NCBI GenBank assembly: GCA_963766005.1
Contig: CAVXYG010000012.1
Coordinates: 62,001-126,000 of the forward strand
DNA from: CAVXYG01 sp963766005
GTDB lineage: Bacteria > Actinomycetota > Actinomycetes > S36-B12 > GCA-2699445
Length of the DNA stretch: 64,000 bases
Direction: 5' to 3'
Under the pieces are notes generated by a model. That model searched no databases. It was not told the DNA's origin and saw only the letters and a list, made by a program, of their open reading frames with translations. Numbering within the stretch: the stretch's first letter is position 1; the number at the start of each line of letters is the position of its first letter. The position numbers and the translations under genes were made by a program. This document shows, piece by piece, positions 28,747-37,384 of this stretch.

Positions 28747-29613
28747 ATGGCAAGCAACCAGCGGATGCTGCTCGTCCACGCGCACCCGGACGACGAAACG
28801 ATCACGTGCGGGGCTGCGATGGCCCGCTCCTGCGCCGCCGGTGCTGCCGTCACGCTCGTCACGTGCACCCTCGGCGAGGAGGGCGAGGTGCTGCTGCCGG
28901 AGCTGGAGCACCTGGCCTCCGACCAGACCGATCAGCTCGGCCATCATCGGCTGCGGGAACTGGACGAGGCGATGCGGGTGCTCGGGGTGGGCGACTACCG
29001 GATCCTGGGCGGCGCGGGAACCTACCGCGACTCCGGGATGATGGGCACCCCGGCCAACGATGCCCCGCACTGCTTCTGGCGAGCCGACCTGCTCGAGGCC
29101 GCGTCCTACCTCGTGGCGATCATCCGGGAGACCAGGCCGCAGGTGCTCATCACCTACGACGACTTCGGCGGGTACGGCCACCCCGATCACATCCAGGCCC
29201 ACCGGGTGGCCATGTACGCTCTCGTGCTCGCGGAGTGCGCCACCTTCCGGCCCGACCTGGGCGATCCGTGGTCGGTGGCCAAGGTCTATTGGACGGCGTT
29301 CCCGAAGTCGGCGATCCGGGCCGGCATCGAGCGGATGCGAGAGGTGGACCCGACCAGCGATTTCGCGCAGCTGAATCCCGACGACCTGCCGTTCGCCGTG
29401 GCCGACGACCTCGTGACCACAGCCATCGACGGGTCGGCGTTCACCGGCCAGAAGTTCGCCGCGATGCAGGCCCACGCGACGCAGATCAACCTGGAATCGG
29501 GATTCTTCGCGCTGAGCAACGACATGCTCGGGATGGAGTACTTCCGACGCGTCCGCGGTCATCCAGGCCGGATCGACGGGGACCTCGAGACCGACCTGTT
29601 CGCGGGGCTCTGA
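28747..29613 (+). CDS. mshB: N-acetyl-GlcN-Ins deacetylase (mycothiol synthesis)
   Basis: 288 aa. MshB removes the acetyl group of GlcNAc-Ins in mycothiol biosynthesis, the thiol buffer of actinobacteria. The zinc motif AHPDDE is at residues 12-17 and HPDHIQAH at about 143-150. LGEEGEV and TYDDFGGYGHPD are typical of the PIG-L/MshB group. The start has TAGGCT 8 nt upstream and no SD. The stop is 1 nt before the GTG of the next gene. Confidence 0.93.
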   Translation: MASNQRMLLVHAHPDDETITCGAAMARSCAAGAAVTLVTCTLGEEGEVLLPELEHLASDQTDQLGHHRLRELDEAMRVLGVGDYRILGGAGTYRDSGMMGTPANDAPHCFWRADLLEAASYLVAIIRETRPQVLITYDDFGGYGHPDHIQAHRVAMYALVLAECATFRPDLGDPWSVAKVYWTAFPKSAIRAGIERMREVDPTSDFAQLNPDDLPFAVADDLVTTAIDGSAFTGQKFAAMQAHATQINLESGFFALSNDMLGMEYFRRVRGHPGRIDGDLETDLFAGL

Positions 29614-29614
29614 C

Positions 29615-30163
29615 GTGGCAGACACGGGCAGCGGGCCACAGCGGCCCGCCGAACCGGTTGCCGGCGGCGTCGCAGGAGGGACATCGGCCGCCGTCTCCGC
29701 CTCGGCCGCCACCCCCTCACCGGCCAGGTGGGGCCGGTACTGGCTGGCGCTAGCACTGCCGGCAGGGTTCGCGCTCGGCGTCGTCGGCGGGTTCCTGCAG
29801 CAGCTCCGCCTGGACGTTGGCGCCGTCTCGGTGCCGTGGGCGACGGCCCTGCTCGTTGCGACCCTCGTCGCTGCGATTCGTGCCCTGTCATTGAACGTCG
29901 CGACGAAGCTCGCCGGCGGCGCCTTCTACGCGGGGTGGCTGATCGCCACGGCCCTGCTCGCCCTGCCGAACCCGAGCGGCGACGCCATCTTCACCGACGA
30001 TCTCGGTTCCTTGGCGTATCTGCTCGCGGGTTCCGTGGTCGGCGCTGGGGCGGCGGCGTGGCCACTGCTCTTGGACCCCGCGACGCTGCCCCGATCCGTC
30101 GTCGACGCAGCGCCGACCGGGCCCGCGCCTCACGACGGTCCCGAGGAGTCACCTCGTGGCTGA
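29615..30163 (+). CDS. DUF6113-like membrane protein
   Basis: 182 aa. An Ala/Ser/Pro-rich N-terminus is followed by four hydrophobic segments (YWLALALPAGFALGVVGGFL, VPWATALLVATLVAAIRAL, GGAFYAGWLIATALLAL, LAYLLAGSVVGAGAAAW). The position directly after mshB fits the DUF6113 family seen there in other actinobacteria. The function is unknown. The GTG at 29615 follows the mshB TGA by 1 nt, and the 3' end overlaps the flavin reductase gene by 8 nt. Confidence 0.7.
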   Translation: MADTGSGPQRPAEPVAGGVAGGTSAAVSASAATPSPARWGRYWLALALPAGFALGVVGGFLQQLRLDVGAVSVPWATALLVATLVAAIRALSLNVATKLAGGAFYAGWLIATALLALPNPSGDAIFTDDLGSLAYLLAGSVVGAGAAAWPLLLDPATLPRSVVDAAPTGPAPHDGPEESPRG

Positions 30164-30677
30164 TCCGGTCCGGGCCGACCTCTTCAAGGCCGCCCTGCGC
30201 CGCTTCGCCTCCGGCGTCGCCGTTGTCACCTGCCGAGTGGATCAGGTCGACCACGCGATGACGGCCACCGCCTTCTCAGCGGTCTCGTTGGATCCACCGC
30301 TGGTACTGGTCTGCGTCAACCGGAGATCACGGTTCGCCGAGGCGCTGGCCCACACCGACCGCTGGGGCGTCGGCATTCTCGACGAGGCCGCCGATTCGGC
30401 AGCGCGGTGGTTCGCGATGTCCGGGCGGCCGCTGGTGGGCCAGCTGGATCGGGTCGAGCACCATCGGGCGGCAGGCGAGGTCGCGTTGCTGGACGATGCG
30501 CTGGCACGGCTCACGTGCCGGACCCACGAGGTCGTGACGGCCGGCGACCACGATATCGTCATCGGCGCTGTTGAGACTGCCGACGTGAGCAGCGCACGAC
30601 TCCCGCTGCTGTACTGGGATGGTGCGTACCGCCGTCTGGGTCCGCATGCGGGGGCGTCTGGGCGGCCGACTGCCTAG
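30156..30677 (+). CDS. flavin reductase-like FMN-binding protein
   Basis: 173 aa. The split-barrel flavin reductase domain is complete: RRFASGVAVVTCRV, AMTATAFSAVSLDPPLVLVC and the C-terminal DHDIVIGAVE. Such enzymes supply reduced FMN to two-component monooxygenases. No monooxygenase lies nearby. The GTG start lies inside the preceding gene, so translation is coupled. Confidence 0.85.
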   Translation: MADPVRADLFKAALRRFASGVAVVTCRVDQVDHAMTATAFSAVSLDPPLVLVCVNRRSRFAEALAHTDRWGVGILDEAADSAARWFAMSGRPLVGQLDRVEHHRAAGEVALLDDALARLTCRTHEVVTAGDHDIVIGAVETADVSSARLPLLYWDGAYRRLGPHAGASGRPTA

Positions 30678-30680
30678 AGT
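30675..30680 (+). promoter_or_regulatory. -10 box (TAGAGT) of the VanW gene
   Basis: The box lies at the end of the flavin reductase gene and predicts a short leader carrying the SD GGGAG before GTG 30715. Confidence 0.4.
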
Positions 30681-30714
30681 GGCAGAACGACGTGGTACCG
30701 AAGGGAGCACCCCG

Positions 30715-32721
30715 GTGGCTGAGGACAAACTCCCCGACGGCGGGCCGGTCGAGCCGCCCGGGGACGCACCTGTGACACCGGCGGAGTCGACTGACGGAGC
30801 TGTCGGGAGCGATAGCGACCCAAGCGCTGGTGACGGGGCTGCCGAGGGCGGTCCTGCCGGGGGTGCGGCCGGCCCTGGCAGCGATGTCGCCAGCGCCAAC
30901 GGGCCCGCCGGCGATGCGAGTGGCGAGGAGGCGGCAACCGAGCAGCAGCCGGCATCCGAGTCCGAGGAAGGGGCTTCGGCAGGCAAGCCCCTGGGGCTGA
31001 AGATCGGCATCGGCGCGATCGCCGTCATCGGGGTCGCGTACCTGGTGGCCGTCCTCTCTACCGCGGGCGGCATCCCCGACAACACGGTCGTCGCCGGCGT
31101 GGCGATCGGCGGGAAGTCGGAGTCGGCCGCGGCGGCAACCCTGGAGCAGGAGCTGGCTGAGCAGGCCGCAGCCCCCATGACCGTCACAGCGCTGGCGGTG
31201 GAGGCATCCTTCGACCCCGCCGGAGCCGGTATGGCGCCGGACTACCGGACGACCGCGGACGTTGCCTCCGGTCCGATCTTCAACCCGGTGCGCCTCGTTC
31301 AGCACCTCACCGGGCAGACCGTCGAGGTGGCGCCAATCATCAGGGTCGACGACGACCTGATGGCCAAGGAACTCCAGCGCATCGCGGAGGAGGCCGACGA
31401 CCCCGCCGCCGAGCCAGAGATCACGATGGACGCCGAGCAGCCGACGATCACACCCGGCGAGGACGGCGAGGGCATCGACCGCCAGGCCTCGCGCGACGAC
31501 ATCGTCGCGTCCTACCTCTTCACCCAGGGCCCGCTCGCGCTGCCGGTCACCTTCCTCGAGCCGACCGTCAGCGACGAGGAGGCGCAGCGCGTCGTCGAGG
31601 AGTACGCGCAGCCGGCGGTCAGCGGTCCCGTGTCCCTCAGCTTCGACGGCAGCAGCGAGGACTTGACGGTGGACACCATCGTCGAGGCGCTCTCCTTCGC
31701 CGCTGAGGACGGCACACTGGAACCGCAGGTCAACGTCGAGCTGCTCCGGGCCGGCCTGCCGGTACTGGCCGAGACCGAGGATCCAGGCACCGATGCGACG
31801 TGGGACGTCTCCTCCGGCAAGCCGGTGGTCGTGCCGAGCAAGCAGGGCCGGGGTGTGACGGACGAGGAACTGACCACTCAGGTCCTGGCAGCGCTGCCCA
31901 AGACCGGTGCCGCCGACCGGACAGCGACGTTGGAGATCGAATCCACCGATCCCTCGCTCACCACGGAGCAGGCGACCGCCCTCAACGTGACCGAGCAGCT
32001 GAGCTCGTTCACGCAGAAGTTCGACTACGCGGAGTACCGCAGGGTGAATGTCGGGCAGGCGGCGGAGTACCTGAACGGCACGGTGCTGAAGCCTGGCGAC
32101 GAATTCTCGATGAATGGCACGATCAAGGAGCGGACGGTCGCCAACGGGTACACCTCCGGCACCTTCATCTCCGGCGGACGCTTCCAGGAGGGTCTCGGCG
32201 GCGGGGTGTCCATCGCCACCACGGCGACATGGACCGCGGCCTTCTTCGCCGGGATGGAGGCCATCGAGGTGAACCCGCACTCGCTGTACATCTCGCGCTA
32301 TCAGCCCGGGCTTGAGGCGACGGTCGCTTGGGGCCTGTTGGACCTGCGGTTCCGCAACGATACCGACGACGGCGTGCTCATCACCAGCAGCGCGGGAGAC
32401 ACCTTCCACACGGTGACGTTCTGGGGGACCAAGAAGTACGACCGGATATCCGACGTCTCCAGCGACCGGTACAACATCACGAAGTTCTCCACGAAGTACG
32501 ACACATCGAGCAGCTGCAGCGCTCAGGGCGGCAGCAACGGCTTCACCATCGACGTGTGGCGCGTCTTCGAGAACGGAGGCCGGGAGGTCGAGCGAGAGAA
32601 GTTCACGACCCGCTACGACCCCACGACCCGGTATGTCTGCTCGCCTCCGCCGGCACCGCAGCCCTCGCCCTCGCCCAGCACAGGTGGTGACGGCAACGCC
32701 CCATCGGCGCCGAGTGAGTAG
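30715..32721 (+). CDS. VanW family protein with PG-binding-like domain
   Basis: 668 aa. A low-complexity Gly/Ala/Pro/Glu N-terminal tail of about 95 residues precedes one membrane helix (IGIGAIAVIGVAYLVAVL). Outside the membrane are repeats of the YoaR/PG_binding_4 type. The VanW domain then follows (FSMNGTIKERTVANGYTSG, GGRFQEGLGGGVSIATTATW, LRFRNDTDDGVLI) with a C-terminal G5-less tail rich in Pro/Ser. VanW proteins are linked to cell-wall synthesis but have no proven reaction. The GTG at 30715 has GGGAG upstream. Confidence 0.88.
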   Translation: MAEDKLPDGGPVEPPGDAPVTPAESTDGAVGSDSDPSAGDGAAEGGPAGGAAGPGSDVASANGPAGDASGEEAATEQQPASESEEGASAGKPLGLKIGIGAIAVIGVAYLVAVLSTAGGIPDNTVVAGVAIGGKSESAAAATLEQELAEQAAAPMTVTALAVEASFDPAGAGMAPDYRTTADVASGPIFNPVRLVQHLTGQTVEVAPIIRVDDDLMAKELQRIAEEADDPAAEPEITMDAEQPTITPGEDGEGIDRQASRDDIVASYLFTQGPLALPVTFLEPTVSDEEAQRVVEEYAQPAVSGPVSLSFDGSSEDLTVDTIVEALSFAAEDGTLEPQVNVELLRAGLPVLAETEDPGTDATWDVSSGKPVVVPSKQGRGVTDEELTTQVLAALPKTGAADRTATLEIESTDPSLTTEQATALNVTEQLSSFTQKFDYAEYRRVNVGQAAEYLNGTVLKPGDEFSMNGTIKERTVANGYTSGTFISGGRFQEGLGGGVSIATTATWTAAFFAGMEAIEVNPHSLYISRYQPGLEATVAWGLLDLRFRNDTDDGVLITSSAGDTFHTVTFWGTKKYDRISDVSSDRYNITKFSTKYDTSSSCSAQGGSNGFTIDVWRVFENGGREVEREKFTTRYDPTTRYVCSPPPAPQPSPSPSTGGDGNAPSAPSE

Positions 32722-32826
32722 TCGGCTGTGTCGGCGATGTCCCGGCCCGCCGCGCGCGGGCGCCCGGTCCCGTCGCGCCGCAGCGGCCCAGCGCGCACTT
32801 TGGCGCTGCAGGCCCCAACCGGGGAA

Positions 32827-32957
32827 GCCGGTCCGGGCGTTGCCGGGGAGCCGGTCCGGGCGTTGCCGGGGAGCCGGTCCGGGCGTTGCCGGGGAGCCGG
32901 CCGGGCGTTGCGGGGCGTCCGGGCTCGCCGGGGAGCCGGCCCGGGCGTTGCCGGGAA
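32827..32957. repeat. 23-bp GC-rich tandem repeat
   Basis: Three perfect 23-bp units start at 32827, 32850 and 32873, followed by degenerate copies to about 32957. The unit contains CCGGTCCGGGCGTTGCCGGG. It lies in the gap between the convergent VanW and GNAT genes, where no other feature is seen. Confidence 0.8.
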
Positions 32958-33043
32958 GCCTCATCTTGATGGGCGCGTCGGCGTTCCGCCACGGGGATAC
33001 CCGGGGCAGTGCGATCTGGACGAGCCTTCCCGGCGAGCAGTCC

Positions 33044-34063
33044 TCAATCGTCGGTGCCGCTGACGTCGATGGCGCCCTCGTCCGGGCTCTCGGGCGCTCG
33101 ATAGACGTAGTCGTGGTGCCTGGTGAAGCCGAGCCCGTCGTAGAGGGCCAGGGCGGGCTCGGAATCGGCGTTCACGCGCAGGAACCAGCGAGTAGCCCCC
33201 TGTTGGGCGCCCCATTCGTTCAACTGCGCCATGATCGCGGTCGCGACTCCGCGGCGTCGAGCAGCGGGGGCGGTGACCATGTTGTTGGCGCCGCCCCAGT
33301 CGCCGACCACGACTCCCCGCCCGATCCCGAGCAGTTCGCCGGTGTCGGCGCTGCGGCAACTCGCGAACGCCACCGTACGGGGGGCTGTCAGGATGGGCTG
33401 GACTTCGTCCTGCGCCCCGATGTCGTCGCCCTGCAACAGCTCGAGCCATTCGCTGTCGGGCACGTCGCTGCAGCTGAGCACCATGTCGCTGCGGTTCATC
33501 GAGGACCCGGTGGTGATGAACAGTCGTTGTGTTGCCGTGATCATCAACCGGGAGCGTCGCACGACTGCCCATCCCGCGTCGTCGAACAACTCGTCGATCC
33601 TGCTGGGGAAGGGCGCCTGCAGCAGCGGCACGGTGCCACGCTCCCGGTACCAGTCGCGAACCGTGCGCAGGGCCGCCGGTAGCGGCCGGTCCGCCGCACC
33701 GGCAACGCGCACCGAATCGGCGCGGCCGGCGTGCGGACCCGCCCAGCGCAGCCGCCAGTTGCCCAGGTCCTGGTACTCCCGCGGCGGCCAGGTGGCTTCG
33801 GCTAGCTCCTGCATCCGATAGGCCGACACCTCTGGGGGAATGACCCGCGCCACCTCAACGGCATCGAAGGGTATGCGCACCGATGTCTCATCCCGGCGGC
33901 GCAGCATCAGGATGCCCTCGTCGCCGGTGCCGCTCCAGCGCACCAGCACGCCTGCCGCCTCGGCGTGGCCCAGGCCGAGAGCATCCGTCTTGTACCGCAG
34001 GGTCAGCCTTCTGCCGACATCCGCGGGAGAGGCGTCGATGCGACGCAGCGGACGACGCTCCAT
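33044..34063 (-). CDS. GNAT family N-acetyltransferase
   Basis: 339 aa. The C-terminal GNAT domain has the acetyl-CoA loop PAARRRGVATAIMAQLNEWG, then RWFLRVNADSEPALALYDGL and GFTRHHDYVYR. The N-terminal about 150 residues resemble the barrel plus linker seen in actinobacterial two-domain acetyltransferases near fdxA. The substrate is unknown. The ATG at 34063 lacks an SD and shares its A with the TGA of a 21-codon leaderless mini-ORF. It is divergent from fdxA. Confidence 0.82.
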   Translation of the reverse strand: MERRPLRRIDASPADVGRRLTLRYKTDALGLGHAEAAGVLVRWSGTGDEGILMLRRRDETSVRIPFDAVEVARVIPPEVSAYRMQELAEATWPPREYQDLGNWRLRWAGPHAGRADSVRVAGAADRPLPAALRTVRDWYRERGTVPLLQAPFPSRIDELFDDAGWAVVRRSRLMITATQRLFITTGSSMNRSDMVLSCSDVPDSEWLELLQGDDIGAQDEVQPILTAPRTVAFASCRSADTGELLGIGRGVVVGDWGGANNMVTAPAARRRGVATAIMAQLNEWGAQQGATRWFLRVNADSEPALALYDGLGFTRHHDYVYRAPESPDEGAIDVSGTDD

Positions 34064-34128
34064 CACAGCCTGCCGGGGCCGCGACTCGCCGGGTCGGACT
34101 CCGGATACCCGTTGCGTCTGGTCGCCAC
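34063..34128 (-). CDS. leaderless mini-ORF upstream of the GNAT gene
   Basis: The GTG at 34128 lies exactly 6 nt behind TATCGT and opens 21 codons (starts MATRRNGYPE). The TGA at 34065-34063 overlaps the ATG of the GNAT gene as TGATG. The arrangement suggests termination-reinitiation. The peptide itself may have no function. Confidence 0.45.
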   Translation of the reverse strand: MATRRNGYPESDPASRGPGRL

Positions 34129-34134
34129 GGTGGC

Positions 34135-34140
34135 ACGATA
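34135..34140 (-). promoter_or_regulatory. -10 box (TATCGT) of the GNAT transcript
   Basis: On the minus strand it is followed by 6 nt and the mini-ORF GTG. On the plus strand the overlapping GATACT at 34137-34142 is a plausible -10 for fdxA, so the two promoters may share this site. Confidence 0.45.
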
Positions 34141-34192
34141 CTAGGGCTGACCGCCCGTGGTGCCGCCCAGCACAGAGGAACAGGAGCCAGGC

Positions 34193-34525
34193 ATGACGTA
34201 CATCATCGCCCAGCCGTGCGTTGACCTGAAGGATCGAGCCTGCATCGACGAGTGCCCCGTCGACTGCATCTACGAAGGCAACCGGATGCTCTACATCCAT
34301 CCCGACGAGTGTGTGGACTGCGGGGCCTGCGAGCCGGTCTGCCCCGTGGAAGCCATCTACTACGAGGACGATGTGCCGGAGGAGTGGAAGGAATACACGG
34401 AGGCCAACGCCGAGTTCTTCAACGACATCCCCAACGCCGATCTCGGCGGCGCTGCGAAGCACGGCCCGTTCGCCAAGGACGCGGCACTGGTGGTCGCTGT
34501 CCCGCCGCAGGAACACGACGAGTAG
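34193..34525 (+). CDS. fdxA: 7Fe ferredoxin
   Basis: 110 aa. The cluster ligands are in CIDECPVDC (3Fe-4S side, with the central position replaced) and CVDCGACEPVCPVEA (4Fe-4S). The layout is that of the FdxA 7Fe ferredoxins of actinobacteria, an electron carrier for cytochromes P450 and other enzymes. The ATG has the SD GGAG. The dapC GTG starts 2 nt after the stop. Confidence 0.96.
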   Translation: MTYIIAQPCVDLKDRACIDECPVDCIYEGNRMLYIHPDECVDCGACEPVCPVEAIYYEDDVPEEWKEYTEANAEFFNDIPNADLGGAAKHGPFAKDAALVVAVPPQEHDE

Positions 34526-34527
34526 TC

Positions 34528-36099
34528 GTGCCGGGACTGGCGGAACGCCTGCCGGACTTCCCCTGGGACACGCTGGCGCCGGCGAAGGCCCGGGCAGAGC
34601 AGTACCCGGCGGGCATCGTCGACCTCAGCATCGGCACGCCAGTGGATCCGACGCCGGCAGTCGCCCAGGAGGCCCTGGCTGCCGCGGCGAACGCCCCCGG
34701 GTACCCGACCGTCGCGGGAGCTCCAGAGACCCAGGCCGCGATCCGCAGTTGGGCTGAGCGAGTCCTGAGGGTCCGGGCGCCCGCCGAGCTGGGCGTCCTG
34801 CCAGCGATCGGGACGAAGGAAATGGTCGCCTGGCTGCCGACGCTGCTGGGCCTGGGGAGTCAGGACACGGTCGTCATTCCGGAGGTCGCCTACCCGACGT
34901 ACGAGGTGGGCGCGCTGGTCGCGGGCTGCCGGGTCGTCCGGGCCGACTCGACGGTCGCGCTCGGGCCGCAGGCGGTGTCGCTCATCTGGCTGAACTCGCC
35001 GGCGAACCCGACCGGGCGGGTGCTGGGCGCGGAGCATCTGGCGAAGGTCGTCGCGTTCGCCCGCGACCGGGGAGCGGTCGTCGTCAGCGACGAGTGCTAC
35101 TTCGAGCTGCCGTGGTCCCAAGATCCCGCCGCGCGTCCGGTCTCGATCCTGCATCCGGAGGTGTGCGGCGGCTCCTACGACTCCGTCGTCGCGCTGCATT
35201 CGCTGTCGAAGCGATCGAACCTGGCCGGCTACCGGTTCGGCTTCGCGATCGGCGACCCGGCGGTGCTCGCACCGGTGCTGTCGGCGCGCAAACACACCGG
35301 CTTCATGGTGCCGACCCCGGTGCAGCGCGCGGCGCAGGCAGTGCTGGCCGACGACCGCCACGTCGTGGAGCAGCGTGCCCGCTACCGCCGGCGCCGCGAA
35401 GTTCTCAGCACCGCGCTGGTCGCGGCAGGCTTCCGCATCGACCACAGCGAGGCCGGGCTCTACCTGTGGGCCACCCGGGGCGAGGACTGCTGGGCCACCG
35501 TCGAGTGGCTCGCCGACCGAGGGATCCTGGTGGCGCCCGGCGCGTTCTACGGAGCGGCGGGGAGCCGCCATGTGCGCGTTGCGCTGACTGCGACCGACGT
35601 GCTCGTCGATGCCGCCGCCCAACGACTCGCCGAGGCGGCGGAGCCGGTAGCCTCGCAGGTCGCAGGTCGCAGGTCGCAGGTCGCAGGTCGCAGGTCGCAG
35701 GTCGCAGGTCGCAGGTCGCAGGTCGCAGGTCGCAGGTCGCAGGTCGCAGGTCCGCTTCCTGACGGACAAGCAGGCCGCTCGAGCCGGCCCCGCAGAGCCT
35801 CTGAGCCTGCGGGCCGCGGTAGCTCTACGTCTTGCGCCGGTCGCGCCAGCCCGCCCGCGGGCGCGGCGGGGGCCTTTCTCAGGGTTCGGAGGTCCGCCCG
35901 CGCTCCCTGCATGCCCGCGCGGGGGCCAGAGCATTCGATGGCAAGGGGTCCGGTCCCGCACCGCGCGGGGGCCAGAGCATTCGATGGCAAGGGGTCCGGT
36001 CCCGCACCACGCGGCGGAGTGGATACCGTGGGGGCAACTCGGCGGCTGCGTCGGGGATCGGTGGCGGGCAACCTCCGGACAGGGAGCAGAGATGGCTGA
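34528..36099 (+). CDS. dapC: succinyldiaminopimelate aminotransferase, 3' end extended through a repeat
   Basis: A PLP-dependent fold-type I aminotransferase of lysine/meso-DAP synthesis. Motifs are LSIGTPVDPTP, AYPTYEVGA, NSPANPTG, VSDECYFEL, and the PLP lysine in SLSKRSNLAGYRFGF. The conserved protein ends at about residue 375. The frame then runs through 14 copies of a 7-bp repeat (reading as SQVAGRR units) and on to a TGA at 36097-36099 inside gltA. This gives 523 aa against about 360-400 for the family. The true end is therefore uncertain. The GTG at 34528 is 2 nt after fdxA. Confidence 0.85.
   Translation: MPGLAERLPDFPWDTLAPAKARAEQYPAGIVDLSIGTPVDPTPAVAQEALAAAANAPGYPTVAGAPETQAAIRSWAERVLRVRAPAELGVLPAIGTKEMVAWLPTLLGLGSQDTVVIPEVAYPTYEVGALVAGCRVVRADSTVALGPQAVSLIWLNSPANPTGRVLGAEHLAKVVAFARDRGAVVVSDECYFELPWSQDPAARPVSILHPEVCGGSYDSVVALHSLSKRSNLAGYRFGFAIGDPAVLAPVLSARKHTGFMVPTPVQRAAQAVLADDRHVVEQRARYRRRREVLSTALVAAGFRIDHSEAGLYLWATRGEDCWATVEWLADRGILVAPGAFYGAAGSRHVRVALTATDVLVDAAAQRLAEAAEPVASQVAGRRSQVAGRRSQVAGRRSQVAGRRSQVAGPLPDGQAGRSSRPRRASEPAGRGSSTSCAGRASPPAGAAGAFLRVRRSARAPCMPARGPEHSMARGPVPHRAGARAFDGKGSGPAPRGGVDTVGATRRLRRGSVAGNLRTGSRDG
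35653..35750 (+). repeat. 14 perfect copies of the heptamer TCGCAGG
   Basis: A 98-bp microsatellite without any mismatch lies at the 3' end of dapC. Because 7 is not a multiple of 3, each gain or loss of a unit changes the dapC reading frame. With 12 or 15 copies the TGA at 35760-35762 would come into frame. Confidence 0.95.
35915..36006. repeat. 46-bp perfect tandem duplication
   Basis: Units 35915-35960 and 35961-36006 are identical and contain CCAGAGCATTCGATGGCAAG. A third partial copy may begin at 36007. It lies between dapC and the gltA promoter. Confidence 0.9.
36024..36029 (+). promoter_or_regulatory. -10 box (TACCGT) of gltA
   Basis: It predicts an about 55-nt leader ending in the SD AGGGAG before the ATG at 36092. 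Confidence 0.4.
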
Positions 36100-37374
36100 C
36101 GCGGTGCTGCAGCACGGAGACCAGGAACTGACGCTACCGGAGGTGCCGGCCAGCGACGGCGATCATGGCTACGACCTGTCCGGGCTGCTGAAAGAGACTG
36201 GGCACGTCGGCCTGGACAACGGCTTCACCAACACTGCTGCGTGCCGGTCGTCGATCACCTACATCGACGGCGACGCCGGGATTCTGCGGTATCGGGGCTA
36301 CCCGATCGACCAGTTGGCGTCGCAGTCGTCGTACCTGGAAGTGGCGTACCTGCTGATCTACGGCGAGTTGCCCACAACTGCGGAACTCGAGGCCTTCACC
36401 GCACGGATCAACCGGCACACGATGCTGCACGAGGACATGCGGCGACTCTTCGAGGGCTTCCCGCGCAACGCTCATCCGATGCCCGTGCTGTCCAGCGCGG
36501 TCAGCGCGCTGTCCACCTTCTACGAGGACTCGCTGGACCCCTTCGATCCGGAGCAGGTGGAGATCTCCACCATCCGACTGCTCGCGAAGCTGCCGACCAT
36601 CGCGGCGTACGCGTACAAGAAGAGCGTCGGCCAGCCGTACCTCTACCCGGACAACGCGCTCGGCTACGTCCCGAACTTCCTCCGCATGACCTTCGGCGTG
36701 CCCGCGGAGCCGTACCTGGTCGATCCGGTCGTCGCGGAGACCCTCGACATGCTGCTCGTCCTGCACGCTGACCACGAGCAGAACTGCTCGACGTCGACGG
36801 TGCGCCTGGTCGGTTCCTCGCACGCCAATCTCTTCGCCTCGGTGTCGGCGGGGATCAACGCGCTCTTCGGCCCGCTGCACGGGGGGCGAACCAGGCGGTG
36901 CTGGAGATGCTGGCCAACATCCACGCCTCGGGCGGCGGGGTGAAGACCTTCATCCGTCAGGTGAAGGCGCGCGATCACGGGGTCAAGCTGATGGGCTTCG
37001 GCCACCGCGTCTACAAGAACTACGATCCCCGCGCCGCGATCGTGAAGGACGCCGCCTACCGGGTCTTCGAGCGCCTCAACGTTTCCGACCCGCTGCTGGA
37101 CATCGCGCTGCGGCTGGAGCAGACAGCGCTGGACGACGACTTCTTCGTCTCCCGCAAGCTGTACCCGAACGTGGACTTCTACACCGGGTTGATCTACAAG
37201 GCCATGGGCTTCCCGAACCGGATGTTCACCGGCTTGTTCGCGCTTGGCCGGCTGCCGGGCTGGATTGCCCAGTGGCGGGAGATGATCGCCGACCCGGACA
37301 CCAAGATCGGCCGGCCCCGCCAGGTCTACATCGGCCCCACGGCGCGCGACTACGTCTCCCTGGAGGCTCGCTGA
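36092..37374 (+). pseudogene. gltA: citrate synthase, one-base frameshift in a G-run
   Basis: Citrate synthase condenses acetyl-CoA and oxaloacetate at the entry of the TCA cycle. The first frame (36092-36886) has ITYIDGDAGILRYRGYPI and LHADHEQNCSTSTVRLVGSS. The second frame (from about 36887) has GFGHRVYKNYDPRA and the C-terminal TARDYVSLEAR. The break is in the six-G run 36881-36886. One extra G restores LHGGANQAVLEML and a normal 427-aa enzyme. Loss of this enzyme is unlikely, so a homopolymer sequence error is favoured. The ATG has the SD AGGGAG. Confidence 0.92.
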
Positions 37375-37384
37375 GGGCTATCGA

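Noticed and set aside
35653..35750. CRISPR-like array
   Set aside because: It is a pure 7-bp microsatellite without spacers.
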